Assembly: GCA_030737835.1 (NCBI GenBank)
Contig: CM060848.1
Span: 18,329,309 to 18,393,308 of the forward strand
Length of the DNA stretch: 64,000 nucleotides
Direction of reading: 5' to 3'
DNA from: Acorus gramineus
Taxonomy: Eukaryota; Streptophyta; Magnoliopsida; Acorales; Acoraceae
Positions 1 to 10,900 of the stretch are shown here, piece after piece (position 1 is the stretch's first letter; every line of letters starts with the position of its first letter). Position numbers and translations under genes: made by a program. The notes under the pieces were generated by a model. It saw nothing but the letters and a program-made list of their open reading frames with translations. It was not told the DNA's origin and ran no database searches.

Positions 1-704
1 AGGGTTTAAAACCCAACCTTGTAACTTTCAACACACTTATCAGTGGCTATTCCAAGGTTGGGGAAGTCAATAAAGCAAGAGATATTTTAAAGTTGCTCTT
101 AGATTATAAATTGAAACCTGATGTTTTTACATTTACTTCAATAATAGATGGTCTCTGTTGGGCCCATCAGATGGAGGATGCTTTTAACTGTTTCACTGAG
201 ATGGTTGAATGGGATGTTGTTCCAAATGTCACCACGTACAATATACTGATCCGGTCACTATGTTCCATTGGAGATGTTTCTGGGTCGATGAAGCTGCTTC
301 AAAGAATGAAAGCTAATGGCATAAAACCTGATTTATTTTCCTTCAATGCTCTCATTCTAAGCTTTTGCAAGTTGAACAAAATCGAACACGCTCATAATCT
401 TTTCAATTCTATGTTGAGAATTGGCATATCTCCTGACAAGTATACATATAATGCTTTTATCAAAGTGTTGTGTGATTCACAGAAAATAGAGGAAGCGAAG
501 GAAATTATCCTTGCTATGGAAATGAATGGATGCCCTCCAAACTCTCACTCGTATTGCTTGATTATAGATGCACTCCGTTGTATGGGCTGTGTAGAGGAAG
601 CCCAAGAGTTACTCATGGAATGCAAGAGGAGAGGAATCCCTATGGATTCTGTTCCTAATATGAGAGTTGCTTCTGTGTGTGCCAGTGAAGAAGTTGGAGG
701 TTGA
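1..704 (+). CDS. P-type pentatricopeptide repeat protein, C-terminal part (5' end outside window)
   Basis: The open frame runs from base 3 without a stop to TGA at 702-704, so the gene begins upstream of the window. The visible 234 residues form six consecutive 35-residue PPR motifs of the plain P type, each with the usual Tyr/Phe-Asn-x-Leu-Ile core and ending in Pro-Asp or Pro-Asn. They are followed by a short Ser/Val-rich tail without an E or DYW domain. P-type PPR proteins bind organellar RNA in mitochondria or chloroplasts and act in RNA stability, processing or splicing; one motif reads about one base. The N-terminal targeting peptide, the remaining repeats and hence the RNA target cannot be read here. 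The family call is firm, but the individual member is not identifiable. Confidence 0.95.
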   Translation, partial: GLKPNLVTFNTLISGYSKVGEVNKARDILKLLLDYKLKPDVFTFTSIIDGLCWAHQMEDAFNCFTEMVEWDVVPNVTTYNILIRSLCSIGDVSGSMKLLQRMKANGIKPDLFSFNALILSFCKLNKIEHAHNLFNSMLRIGISPDKYTYNAFIKVLCDSQKIEEAKEIILAMEMNGCPPNSHSYCLIIDALRCMGCVEEAQELLMECKRRGIPMDSVPNMRVASVCASEEVGG

Positions 705-3339
705 GGGATTTTTGGTTACCCAGCTTGTTCAGTGCTCGTGAAGAAGAGCTGCGTGCCTTTTTCAAATGTATGAGTATTACATAATTGTTGCGTATTTTGA
801 TTGCCCCTTGTTTGCCAACCTTGTGAATCAAGCTTGATCAGGTTCTTCATGCACTTTATTAACTCGTGTTTTTCTGTTTGTGTGTCATCAGGCGATTTGG
901 CAAACGATCATCGTCTGAAAATCTCATCCATGACTAAAAACTGATTTCGATATTATGTTTGACCAGGCAACATTTGATTCAATGGTTTGTTGACAGGTGC
1001 GTTAAAACTGTTTTTTTTTTAGCTTTATGTAATTGATCCTTTGATGTAAGCCATGAATTGATGCTTCACCTTTTGCACTCTTTCTTTAATTCTTTTGTGT
1101 AAAAGCCCACTTCAACTTGCCTTTGGAGAGCTCAATTCTTGGCTTACAAATGATTACAAGCAACCTTTGTTATTTGTTTGCCACATTATTTACCCTAATC
1201 GATGAAGAAATATAAAATAGTGAAGTCCTCAGTTCAGTTGTTTCTATTGGATGACCTGGCCATCAAATTTCAATTGCAATGGTTCATGAGACAGTCTACT
1301 ATTTTCTTGAGAACAATTTCCTTTCTTTAAAAATTATTCCTGTATATTATTGACATCCTATCAAATTGCACAACTATTTAATTTTCTCTTAATTACTAAG
1401 ATAAGATTACTGTTGTTATTTATATAATGATATAAACTATCTGATTGTTCATCAGTATCTAAGACTGTTCTACTTTCTTATATCGATTAACTAACTTGTA
1501 CTCCAGATATAAATCTTGTCTCAGTTTGCTTTGGCTGATGAATTGCCTCAGATAAGAATGTGAACCCACATCAAATGTGTCTTCGTTCCTCCTCATTCAG
1601 GCATATTGCTAATCCTGGTCAAAGAGTTGCTTCTCCGATGCATGTGATTAAAGTTAAATTTTGTAAATATTAAGGTACAGTTTATTTGTTAACTAGTCTT
1701 GGGCATAACAGGCCCCTCTTTTCCACACCATTTGCCCTCCATGAAAAATAGACTGCATTTGAGTTGTTCTGTCTTGGACCTCTTTGTACATGCGTTTAAC
1801 CAAGATCCATCACATTAATATTTATTCTTCAAAAACAACTACTTGTGTTGAAGTCGGAAAATCTGTGATCTGAATTCTTTAGTAATCTTTCTGACAAACA
1901 TTATGTAATACTGGCATGCTAAATCCCTCCCAAAAAATAAAATCACATAATTACAGGTGCTTCACAGACAACTTAGATTGTCATTTTTGTCTCTCTGTAC
2001 CACTCTCTGTCAGTCATTGATACTCTCATGCATGTAGTATCCAGTTAAATAGAAAAATGTAAAAAATGGGAACATAGTTTTCTGCTTTCACAAACTGATG
2101 CAAGATTTGTAATTCTTTATTCAAATGCAAGAAATTGGTATATACTGTATCCAACATGGATGTTATGTATGGCAAACACATCATGGGATATTTTACAATG
2201 AATTGTAATTATCAAGTGCCCCTGAAATGTCCAGCAGGATCCGTGGCAACATTTGAGAAAAATCAAATCATCCAGGCGATGCATTTCTTTGCAAATAAGA
2301 ATCAGTTTTATTTGCAGCAAACTTCTTCATTTTGTTTTCTCATCTTCGATTTTTCACTTATACCATAACACATATGAAAGTATTGTCAGTTTGTTTCTTT
2401 GGTCATCTTCTCATGTTGTTTTGGTCATGTAATAGGTTCAATCTTGGTATATACACTATACTGAAAGGTGTTTATAATGAATCCTTTTGGGAGCACCAAA
2501 CCGACTGCTCGCATTTCTTGGAGTTCTGGCAGTTTAGTGAGTTTCATGGACTCTTTTCCATGAAAGATGACTTAAGGCACAAGAATCCTTCCTCTCTATT
2601 CGACTCGCTGGAGGTTCAAGTTCTTTTGCATCTGAGTTCTGCCAGGGAAGATGCCTATTGAGATCAACAGAACATTCTCAATATTTGTTCATGTTAAAAA
2701 ATTTGCCTCTGAAACCAGAGATGTTTGTTGTAATCCACTATGCAAAACTCTGGGTGGCATGTGAGTACATTGTTTCATCAACTTTTGAAATCTTTAACCA
2801 GTCCGCTCACATATTGGAGATTTAGGGTGTGTTTGAAAATACGATTTAAAAAATAGCTTTTAATTATTTATGCATAATTTTTGAGAATGTAATGTTGATG
2901 ACTACTTTATGAAATACAGATATTGAGACACAGTCCTTCGATAAAATCTAGTAATAATGAGACATGTAAGCTGACATGTTTGATAACAACTTTTAGCTTT
3001 TTATAAAACTAAAATCCTCAAACTTTTTTTTGTCAAATGCACTCTGAAAATGCAGAATTTCCCCACTGTGCACATGGAACTTTGGAGCAAACAAGTTCTT
3101 CCCTCTTTTCACCTTTCAGTAAAAGTAACTGAAAATGCACCAACCAAAGTTAATCATACAAACTCGGTTTAACCTGATCACGTATTATTTCCTTTTTTTA
3201 TAGAGATAACAAGAAGGTTTATGTATGCTAAGATACATTTTACTTAGATAAGCTCCCTGAAAGTCCTTGACAATAAGAATATAGACTTGGACTGGAGCAT
3301 CTGTAACAGTGGTGACGAACATCGAGTCATCAACAAGGC
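705..3339. other. 3' flank of the PPR gene and 3' flank of the TMEM205-like gene
   Basis: The two genes converge here. No conserved coding sequence is visible. Short open frames at 2135-2368 and 2332-2661 lack recognisable domains. The stretch holds the 3' UTRs of both genes, AT-rich spacer and one MITE-like element at 2824-3045. Confidence 0.6.
2824..3045. mobile_element. MITE-like element with degenerate terminal inverted repeats
   Basis: The left end reads AGGGTGTGTTTGAAAA. The reverse complement of the right end reads AGAGTGCATTTGACAA. The size (about 220 bp), AT-rich core and G-rich ends with a GTTTG core are typical of small non-autonomous PIF/Harbinger- or hAT-type elements. No clean target-site duplication is visible. 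Confidence 0.4.
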
Positions 3340-5991
3340 TTAGAGATTGATTTTGCCTGCCAAGTACCATGAATGCATGGCCAGGCTTCCGAACGACATG
3401 AGATTGGCAAGAGACGACAGCCCGTGGATCATTCCAAATTTCTTGTTCATGGCTGCAAGCTTTGGGCTGACCTTTGCGACCTCTCTGTTCTTTGACCACC
3501 CAACCTCCTCTCCTATGTTTTCCTCCCTTTCAACCTTGTGCCTCTTCTTCATCATCTATAGCAAAGGGGGAAGGAAAAAATATGTATCAGATAATCAGAC
3601 ACTGAAAAGCAACATGAACCAACAACGTGGACAAGCATTCAAGCAATAGTGTGAACTGGTGATTATGTGATCTCTAGAATGCATGGTAAAATTCATAAAA
3701 CTATTAATGGACATCATTCCTTTGAATGATATTTCCACTCATGTGACCACATGCCATACGTTTCAATGAACTAGCTTTGACAGATTCCATTTTTTCTTAA
3801 ATTGAACTATTTATAAGTGTGCAGACTGCAGAGAGGGTTATGTTATTTTTCACAAGCAAAATTGAACTAAACATAATTGTGCAGTGGAGGTTATGTTCAA
3901 ATCATGGGGAAAGGGGAAAACAATCTGTCAAGATTGAATGATTTAAAAAATACCCATACAGGTTTTTTATTTTAAGAAAAAATGGAAACAATCCCTGACA
4001 AAAACTAACTCTGTTCACATCATTGGGGAAGGGGAAATGGAATGTTCAAAGTAAAGCGTTTATGTGTTTGTGGAAAGACAGTTATAACATGGTGAGGAAG
4101 ATAGAGAAATATTGAAAAATCTCCTTCATTATACTTACTTTTATCGTTAAGCTTTGAGTTACTTAAATAGTACTTTCTATAAATTTGTTTAATTGAAGAT
4201 TGGTCCACATGTAGGGAATGTCAGATGAAGACTTTTGAACAAAACCAAAAGCCAGGACAATTTTCTTACTTTTATTAAACAAGGGGAAAAAAGTGATATT
4301 GAAAGGACAGGAAACACATACATTACGGTCAAATGAAAACACTTGCAACTGAATTTTATTAGTCAACAAATTGAACTTCAAATGCACAAAGTGGTAATTA
4401 TGTGTCGTTAAAAGCTCGAAAGAGGGGAGGGTTTGATTTTGCAAGCATCACATACTAATACAACTTGCATTTCCACGGGCCATGAGTTAATAAAAAAATC
4501 CACAAAGAAAAGTAATCAATAAAGACGATATGATTAGTTCATTTTTTCGTCCACCATCCTCTATAAGAAGATATTCCTTCCTATAAGCAATTCTATAATC
4601 ATGAACGATTTATTTCCGTAAAAAAAAAAATCCCAATACTACTAACACGACAGTACTCTCTAGTCTATACTCAACTCCCTAGTTTGGACTTTCAGAATTT
4701 AAATGGAATTAAAATCCCAATAACATGAAACCAGCTGGAATCACAGTTCCAGAATTGGTTGGAATTGGAAATCTAAAACACAAACCTACTTTGGTGGGCA
4801 TTGAAACAAGAACTTGGGAATATTTGGATTTCCAACTCTACATTTTATAATCAAACCCAACAAGTGGAATTGATTTTTTTTTTTTTGATGTCAACGGTAG
4901 GCTTTAGCCCTAATTATGTTAAGGAGATCAAGTGGAATCGGTTAGACTAGGGAATCAGAAATTAAGCAGTTTCGAATTCCATGTTTAATACTAAATCCAA
5001 ATGCATACATGAACTAATCCATGAATGTGATTCAGACCCATTTTCCATGCAATCACCTCTCACCCAAAACATCCAACAAACACCACATTAGGATCCCTCA
5101 ATTGCTTTGTACAATCACAAACTAGTCCTATGTAGAACTTTCAAATAACTTATGAGCATAGTCACAAAGTTCGTGTACAACAGATACTCAGCAGGTGTTC
5201 CATTTGGTACAGTACGTGTATATTTATGATAAAAATACAAAGATAATTCAACTACTTTCTAGATGTAATCCATCATTAATATGAAAAATACATGTAAAAA
5301 AAAACCATGTTGGGTGTCAACGCATAGGAGATGATTAGAATTGGCTTTTTAAACTACAAAGGATGTGATAAATCATCCAAACAAAATAGATACACCCCTA
5401 TGAAATTTGGATGACAACATTAGCAACACCATAACATCATCATTTCATTTTCAGAAACAACCAGAGTTTCAGGAGGTATACCTCGATCGTCATCGGAGTG
5501 AACACAAACAGGTTTGTGAGGTTGAACCCCAGCGAGGAGAGCAGGAACCCCAACTGCACCCTCTCTGGTGGCTGCGCCGACTTCCAAGGGTGGAGGTACG
5601 CGAACGCCGCCACCGATATCGCCCCGCTGACCGCCACCGTCGAGAAGTACGCCGGGAACATCTTGCTCTGCAGGTTCCCGAACATGTGCCTCGGCAGATT
5701 CCTAAAGAGCGTGAACAGGGAGAGGTGTGTTTAGGGAACGAAGTTTTGGCGAAGGAGGGGTATTTTGGGAAGAGTGAGTTTTGCTTACTTGAACATGATG
5801 ATGCCGCCGATGAAGGTGACCCAGAGGGCGGCGCCCCAGGCGGTAGCGAAGCTGAGGAGGTGAGCGAGCTTGAGAGAGGCGGAGAGGGCGGAGGAGCCGC
5901 CGTCGGATCGGGAGCCGAAGGTCTCCGGCGAGAAGATGACGCCGACGGCGAGGAAGGCCACCGCGACGAGGAATCTTGTGACCCACGCCAT
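3340..5991 (-). CDS. TMEM205-domain (DUF4149) membrane protein
   Basis: Three exons, complement(3340-3555, 5482-5701, 5789-5991), give 212 aa. Both introns are GT-AG and the frame stays open across them. The N-terminus is hydrophobic (residues about 5-20). Further membrane segments follow: a Gly/Ala-rich one ending in GGIIMFK at the exon 1/2 junction, one after the FPAYFS motif, and one ending in NLFVFTPMTIE at the exon 2/3 junction. The last exon gives a charged stretch (MMKKRHKVER) and a conserved C-terminus containing NKKFGMIHGLSSLANL and HSWYLAG. Plant members are often misnamed LEA proteins; the family is integral to membranes and of unclear function (human TMEM205 is linked to cisplatin resistance). 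Intron 2 is 1.9 kb and carries a truncated retroposon. The start is the first ATG in the exon, after a CT-rich 5' leader. Confidence 0.93.
4861..4940 (-). mobile_element. Very short 5'-truncated retroposon with 12-bp target-site duplication
   Basis: CAAGTGGAATTG (4861-4872) and CAAGTGGAATCG (4929-4940) flank a 13-T run (4874-4886) and about 40 bp of unrelated sequence. This is the footprint of target-primed reverse transcription in minus orientation: poly(A) tail, short 3' piece, direct repeats differing at one base. The parent family is unknown. It lies in intron 2 of the TMEM205-like gene. Confidence 0.65.
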
Positions 5992-6038
5992 CTGAGATTT
6001 TTTTTAGGGTTTTTTTTTTTTTTTTTGGATCTCTCTAT

Positions 6039-6066
6039 GAAGAGAGAGAGAGAGAGAGAGAGAGTG
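6039..6066. repeat. (GA)n microsatellite in the TMEM205-like 5' leader
   Basis: A GA run about 24 bases long lies 48-75 bp upstream of the TMEM205-like ATG. On the coding strand this is a CT repeat, common in plant leaders and core promoters. Confidence 0.85.
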
Positions 6067-6565
6067 AGAGTTGGTCGGAATTTATGGTGTTTTTTTCTTG
6101 GTGGGTGAGACTTCTAAAACCTGAACGGTGGGGGGATTGCGTTTGAGATTACCTTCGGTGAGTTTACGGTTCTTGCGATCCTCCGCTCGCGGTGGGGAAT
6201 TGGTGGGTGCTTTGGACGGGCTGAGCATGCTTTTTGTTCTTTGTGGCCCACGTGCGGTGTTTAGATGCGTAAAACGGGCTTTTTTTTTGAAAAAAAAAAA
6301 AGATAATATTACGTACAGTACAGCCTTTATTTTTTTTTTTTTTACTTTAATTCTAGGTAACACGAAAAATATACATAATTCAATAAGATACATGTGTTTT
6401 ATAAAAAATAAAATATATATTTTAATGAATTACAATGTATGAATGAATGTATCTATAGAAAATATAAAATATTTCTATCGAACATATATTTATCAATGAT
6501 TTTCTATCGACGCATATACAAATGAAATTGTGTTTTAAAAAAATTGTTTAATAGCACTGAAAAAA

Positions 6566-6632
6566 GTAATAAAGTTGAATAATACAGAAAAAGATTAGCA
6601 TGACCCTAGTGCCATGATGACACACACAAAAC
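6566..6632 (+). pseudogene. U6 snRNA-derived pseudogene fragment
   Basis: The stretch matches the central part of plant U6 snRNA. It keeps ATACAGA (the ACAGA box region), AGATTAGCATG and ATGATGACAC.CACAAA in the right order and spacing, with scattered substitutions. The 5' stem-loop of U6 (GTCC...GGAC) is replaced by unrelated AT-rich sequence, and the 3' part after CACAAA diverges. No upstream sequence element or Pol III TATA box is visible. It is therefore a dead copy, not an active snRNA gene. Confidence 0.75.
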
Positions 6633-7936
6633 GGATCAGATTTGTGGAGTGCATCGGTTATAGTCGTGATACTGCCATTTTTATAGTTATCTAATTTATT
6701 TTATCTTATGATATATTAGTCTTATAATATTATTTCATTGTTCTCTTTTTGTCAAGTTGTCTTTAATTTTATTATTCATGCTAGTCATTTATTGCTATAG
6801 AATTACCTAAAATGATATTATTTTAAGATAAATTTAAATCTATCCTAAACCTGAATTAATTTGGATGATAGATTCAAGATCATCGAGCTCCTCGAATTTG
6901 ATGCTATAATTGATGCAAACTCTCTATATCAAACATTTATCTAAATTGTTACTCTGCTCCCCCCCCCCCCCCAAACTCTCATTTACAACACATTTGCCCT
7001 CTGAATGTTCCTTTCAATTTGGAGAATCATTCTCATTTTATCTATTCCATTAAGATAAATTGTTCTTTAAACGGGTTCAAGTTCCGACAACGAAAAATTT
7101 TATTTATATAAAAAGTCTAAGTTTTTTTTTAAAAAATTTGTTCTCTAAACATATATTCTTACATTTTTTAGTATATTGTACTGACCCTATTTACACGTCC
7201 ATTGCTCTTTTCCTTTCATGGACTTTTTTTGTTTATAAACACGTGATTAGATCATCCATGTTTTTTTTTTCGAGGAAAGCAATGTTCCCCCACTCTTAAT
7301 TTCAAACCCACCACCTAAATTTATTTTTGGGTGATGACTTTGAGAAAGAGAGAGAGAGAGAGAATGATTAAATAATGTTTGTGTATAAATTTAAAGAAAA
7401 AATAAAAAAAAAGAAGATAGAATTTGATTCGTAATGAAAATGGTGAAAAGTAAAAGATTTTTTTTTTTTTAAACAACTTTTATGATATTTGTATATGATG
7501 AAAAAATTTCTCATTACTTTTTTTTAAATTCTCACTTATGATAAAAGTAAATTTTTTTTTATTTTTTTAATAAGATAAAATAGAAGAGAAAGCCATTGAA
7601 ATTTTTTTTCTTTTTTCTTAATTAACACATATACTAAAATTTTTAAATCATCAAAGAAATTTTTTTTTTTTTCTCCGTTTTCAAATAGATATATATTTAT
7701 CAGACAACTTCTCACGCCAAAGGACCAAAACACCCTCGCCCTCTCCCCCCACTCTATCCAAAAACCCTCTCCACCGTCTGAAGTAAAAACGAAAAAACCC
7801 CGACCCCAAGCCCAACCTTCTCTCCCACCCTCACCAAGGGGAGGGCCACAAACAAACACCCAAATGCCGAACACGTCCTCTTCTCCTCCACCCTCTCACA
7901 TTCACATCTGAATAATCAAACCCTCCCTTACGAATC

Positions 7937-10900
7937 ATGGAAACCACGATTCAGTCCCTCTCGTGCTCCTCCTCCACCTCCATCAACCCTCTCCGCCATC
8001 CCTTCCACTCCCTCTCCATCCCCCGCTCCGTTTCCCTTCAAAGGAGGTCTCATCGCGGTCGCCGCCGTCTCAGCATCTCCAGCTCTCTCTCTCAGAAGCC
8101 CTCCTCCGGCGACCGGAACCCTATCGCATTCGCGGCGAAGCCGATCGCGTTGACGTTGTTCTGCATCGCGGTCGGTTTCGCCCCCTTCCGCGCATGGCAA
8201 CCCCGCTCCATTGCGGCCCCGGTCGTCGCTGATGTTTTGAGAGCCGATTCGAAGAAGAAGAAGAAGACGTCGACGACGGAGGATTCGAAATTCAAGGATC
8301 ATGAGTTCTCGGACCACACGAGGAGGCTGTTGGAGAAGGTGTCGGTCCTCCTTAAGAGAGCGGAGGACGTGAAGTCGGGGAAAGTGGAGTTCGAAGCGGT
8401 GGAGGACGCGTTGAAGGAGGTCAAATCGAGGCGGAGGGAGCTTCAGGAGGAGATACTGGGGTCGGTGAATAAGGAGCTGAGTGCGTTGAAGGGGGACAGG
8501 GCGACGCTGATCAAACGGTCGGGGGAGGTCGTGGATGCTGCATTGAATGCCGAGAGGGAGCTGGAATCACTGGAAAAGAAGGGAGAGGAGGCAGAGAAGC
8601 AGAGGATGGAGAGGCTCAAGAGCAGATTGAAGGCGGCCGAGGAGGAGTATTATTGGATATGGGAGAAGGTGGGGGAGATTGATGATTGGATTTCGAGGAA
8701 GGAGACACTTATGTATAGTGTCGCGATCAGGGAACTGTCGTTCATACAGAGGGAGTGTGAGCTCTTTGTGGAGAGATTACAACTTAGTCTAAGCCAGCAG
8801 AAACTTGCCGAAAGGTACGATCTCTTTCATATTTTTAGATTGTGACAAGATCAAATGAACAAAATGCATCATAATCTTTTGTGTCGATGCTATTATGGTA
8901 AAAGTGAAATAGTGAATATAGTTTAATTGTCTGTGGTATCACTGCCTTACTAGAAACTAGAAAGGGAGCCGTTACACGCAGTCCTTAATGACAACCCTCC
9001 ACGCAGTCCCATATCCCCAATCAGTTATATGCTTCGTTAGATGAAGCATGTAATTTTTCACTCATTCTTGGCTTGTCTTAGTGTTTTTTTAGTTTTTTAA
9101 AAGTTGTAAGGAGACCCCTCGTCTGCTTTTTTCGGGGGTTTCTTGGAATAAGATTCACCAATATTTTCTTTAAAAAAAAATAAAAAAATTCACTCATTCT
9201 GGATGTGGGTCTATATAATTCATTTGGGTGCATTTTTCATTTTCTTTTATTATGATACATAATTCATTAAATGAAGTACACACCTTCAAAATACATGAAA
9301 GCACGTGGGGACTGCATGTGGGGCTGCACGCGGGGCGGGACGGGACTACCCCTAAAAGAAAGCATGTCTTTTGGTCGACTTGGTGAAGAAAAATAAATAA
9401 ATATATGATAGAGCATATCATACAGGGCAGTTCTTTGTAGAAGTGGGCATTGCATACTTCAAGACCAACGCAGCTCCAATAATCTATTTATTTACAGATT
9501 TGTGCTTGCATAATCAGCGGAAGAGATTGTTACCATCAAAGCTATAGTCATCAATTTTTTCCCTGTTTTGGATAGATTGAGAACGAGGAACCTACTTTAT
9601 GCATCTGGCTACTAGATTCATATATGAAATTACTGATTTTTCTTTATTTTTTGATTCGTGTTTTTGTATTAGCTAATCATGGTTATATCTTCATGTCTGT
9701 CAATGGATTTATATGGTTACAGTACGGCAGATTACACTCATAGCAGGCTGTCCAAGTCTGAAATCCAGAAGGAATTGGAGGCAGCCCAGAAGGCGTATTG
9801 GGAGCAAATGATTCTGCCAAGAGTTTTTGAGGTCGATGACCCTGATCTTCCGCTGGACCCCAGTACCAAAAAAATTGTTCTGAACATAAACCAAGCCTTT
9901 AAGCATTCAAGGGAACTGCAAAGAAATTTGGAGGCTCGGATTAGGAAGAAGTCGAAGAAGTTCGGCGATGAAAAGCGATTCCTTGTGAATACGCCAGCTG
10001 ACGAGGTTGTGAAAGGTTTTCCTGAAGTCAAACTGAAGTGGATGTTTGGAAATAAAGAAGTTGTTGCTCCCAAATCGGTTAGTTATCACCTGTATCATGG
10101 ATGGAAAAAGTGGCGAGAAGAGGCCAAGGCAAGTCTGAAAAAAAATCTGTTGGAAGATGTAGAGTGTGGCAGACAGTATGTTGCTCAAAGACAGGTAAAA
10201 GTTCACTGGAAGTGCTCCAATTGATTCATCGCATATTCTTCAACATACACTGTTGACATCAGATTCATCATTGAAGATAGTTTCACCTGACACTCCAGTG
10301 TTGATTCGGTTGATTCTTTAGGCAATAGATGCATTCGAGGTCATTCACTCTGAGTTTTAGGACATATCTACAGTAAAAGTCATATGGAGAAGCATAAGTG
10401 TTTGTAAGATATTCTACTTAAATTTTTAATGCAAGATATGAGTGGTGAATAAGATGGAAATGAACTCATTTTTCTCGTAGTACTTTAGCGCCATGTTTTT
10501 TAGTTTGTCACTCTATGAAGTGGTGGTCATGCTACTATAATGACTTATATGATTATGTGATTGTCATCTGATCTGAACTTTCCTAGAAAGCAGAGATGCT
10601 ATGGACTCCAAATGACTGCTGCTGATATTTGTTTATATCATTGTATGATTTTTTTTATGGATCTTCTGATTTAAAACTTTCACAAGAGCTGCACAATGAT
10701 CCCTTGGGTGAAATCACATTTTTCTTATAAATGGGTTACCATGATGATGCTTTAGAAACCGCCTTAATCAGGTATCTTTCTTCTTTGTTGAGAAGAGGTG
10801 TAATTAGATGGATTCCTTCAAAATTATTATCATAAACTATTCTTTTTTACTTTTTCTTGAAGCCGACCTTGTGGACTATGCAATTCATGCATCACTAATG

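Larger units (their letters stand above)
5992..7936. other. Divergent intergenic region between TMEM205-like and FTSHI5
   Basis: The two genes are divergently transcribed from this 1.9-kb region. It holds the GA repeat in the TMEM205-like leader, a U6-like pseudogene at 6566-6632, a run of Cs at about 6959-6972, a second GA repeat near 7340-7362, many poly(A/T) runs and a C-rich stretch (7700-7930) that is probably the FTSHI5 core promoter and leader. No additional gene is visible. Confidence 0.6.

Noticed and set aside
2117..2661. Overlapping small ORFs downstream of the PPR gene
   Set aside because: AT-rich, no recognisable family and no splice partners. Treated as 3' UTR or spacer.
5407..6108. 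233-codon plus-strand frame over the TMEM205-like first exons
   Set aside because: It is the antisense shadow of GC-rich exons 1-2. The Arg/Glu-rich product has no domain, and the minus strand gives the conserved protein.
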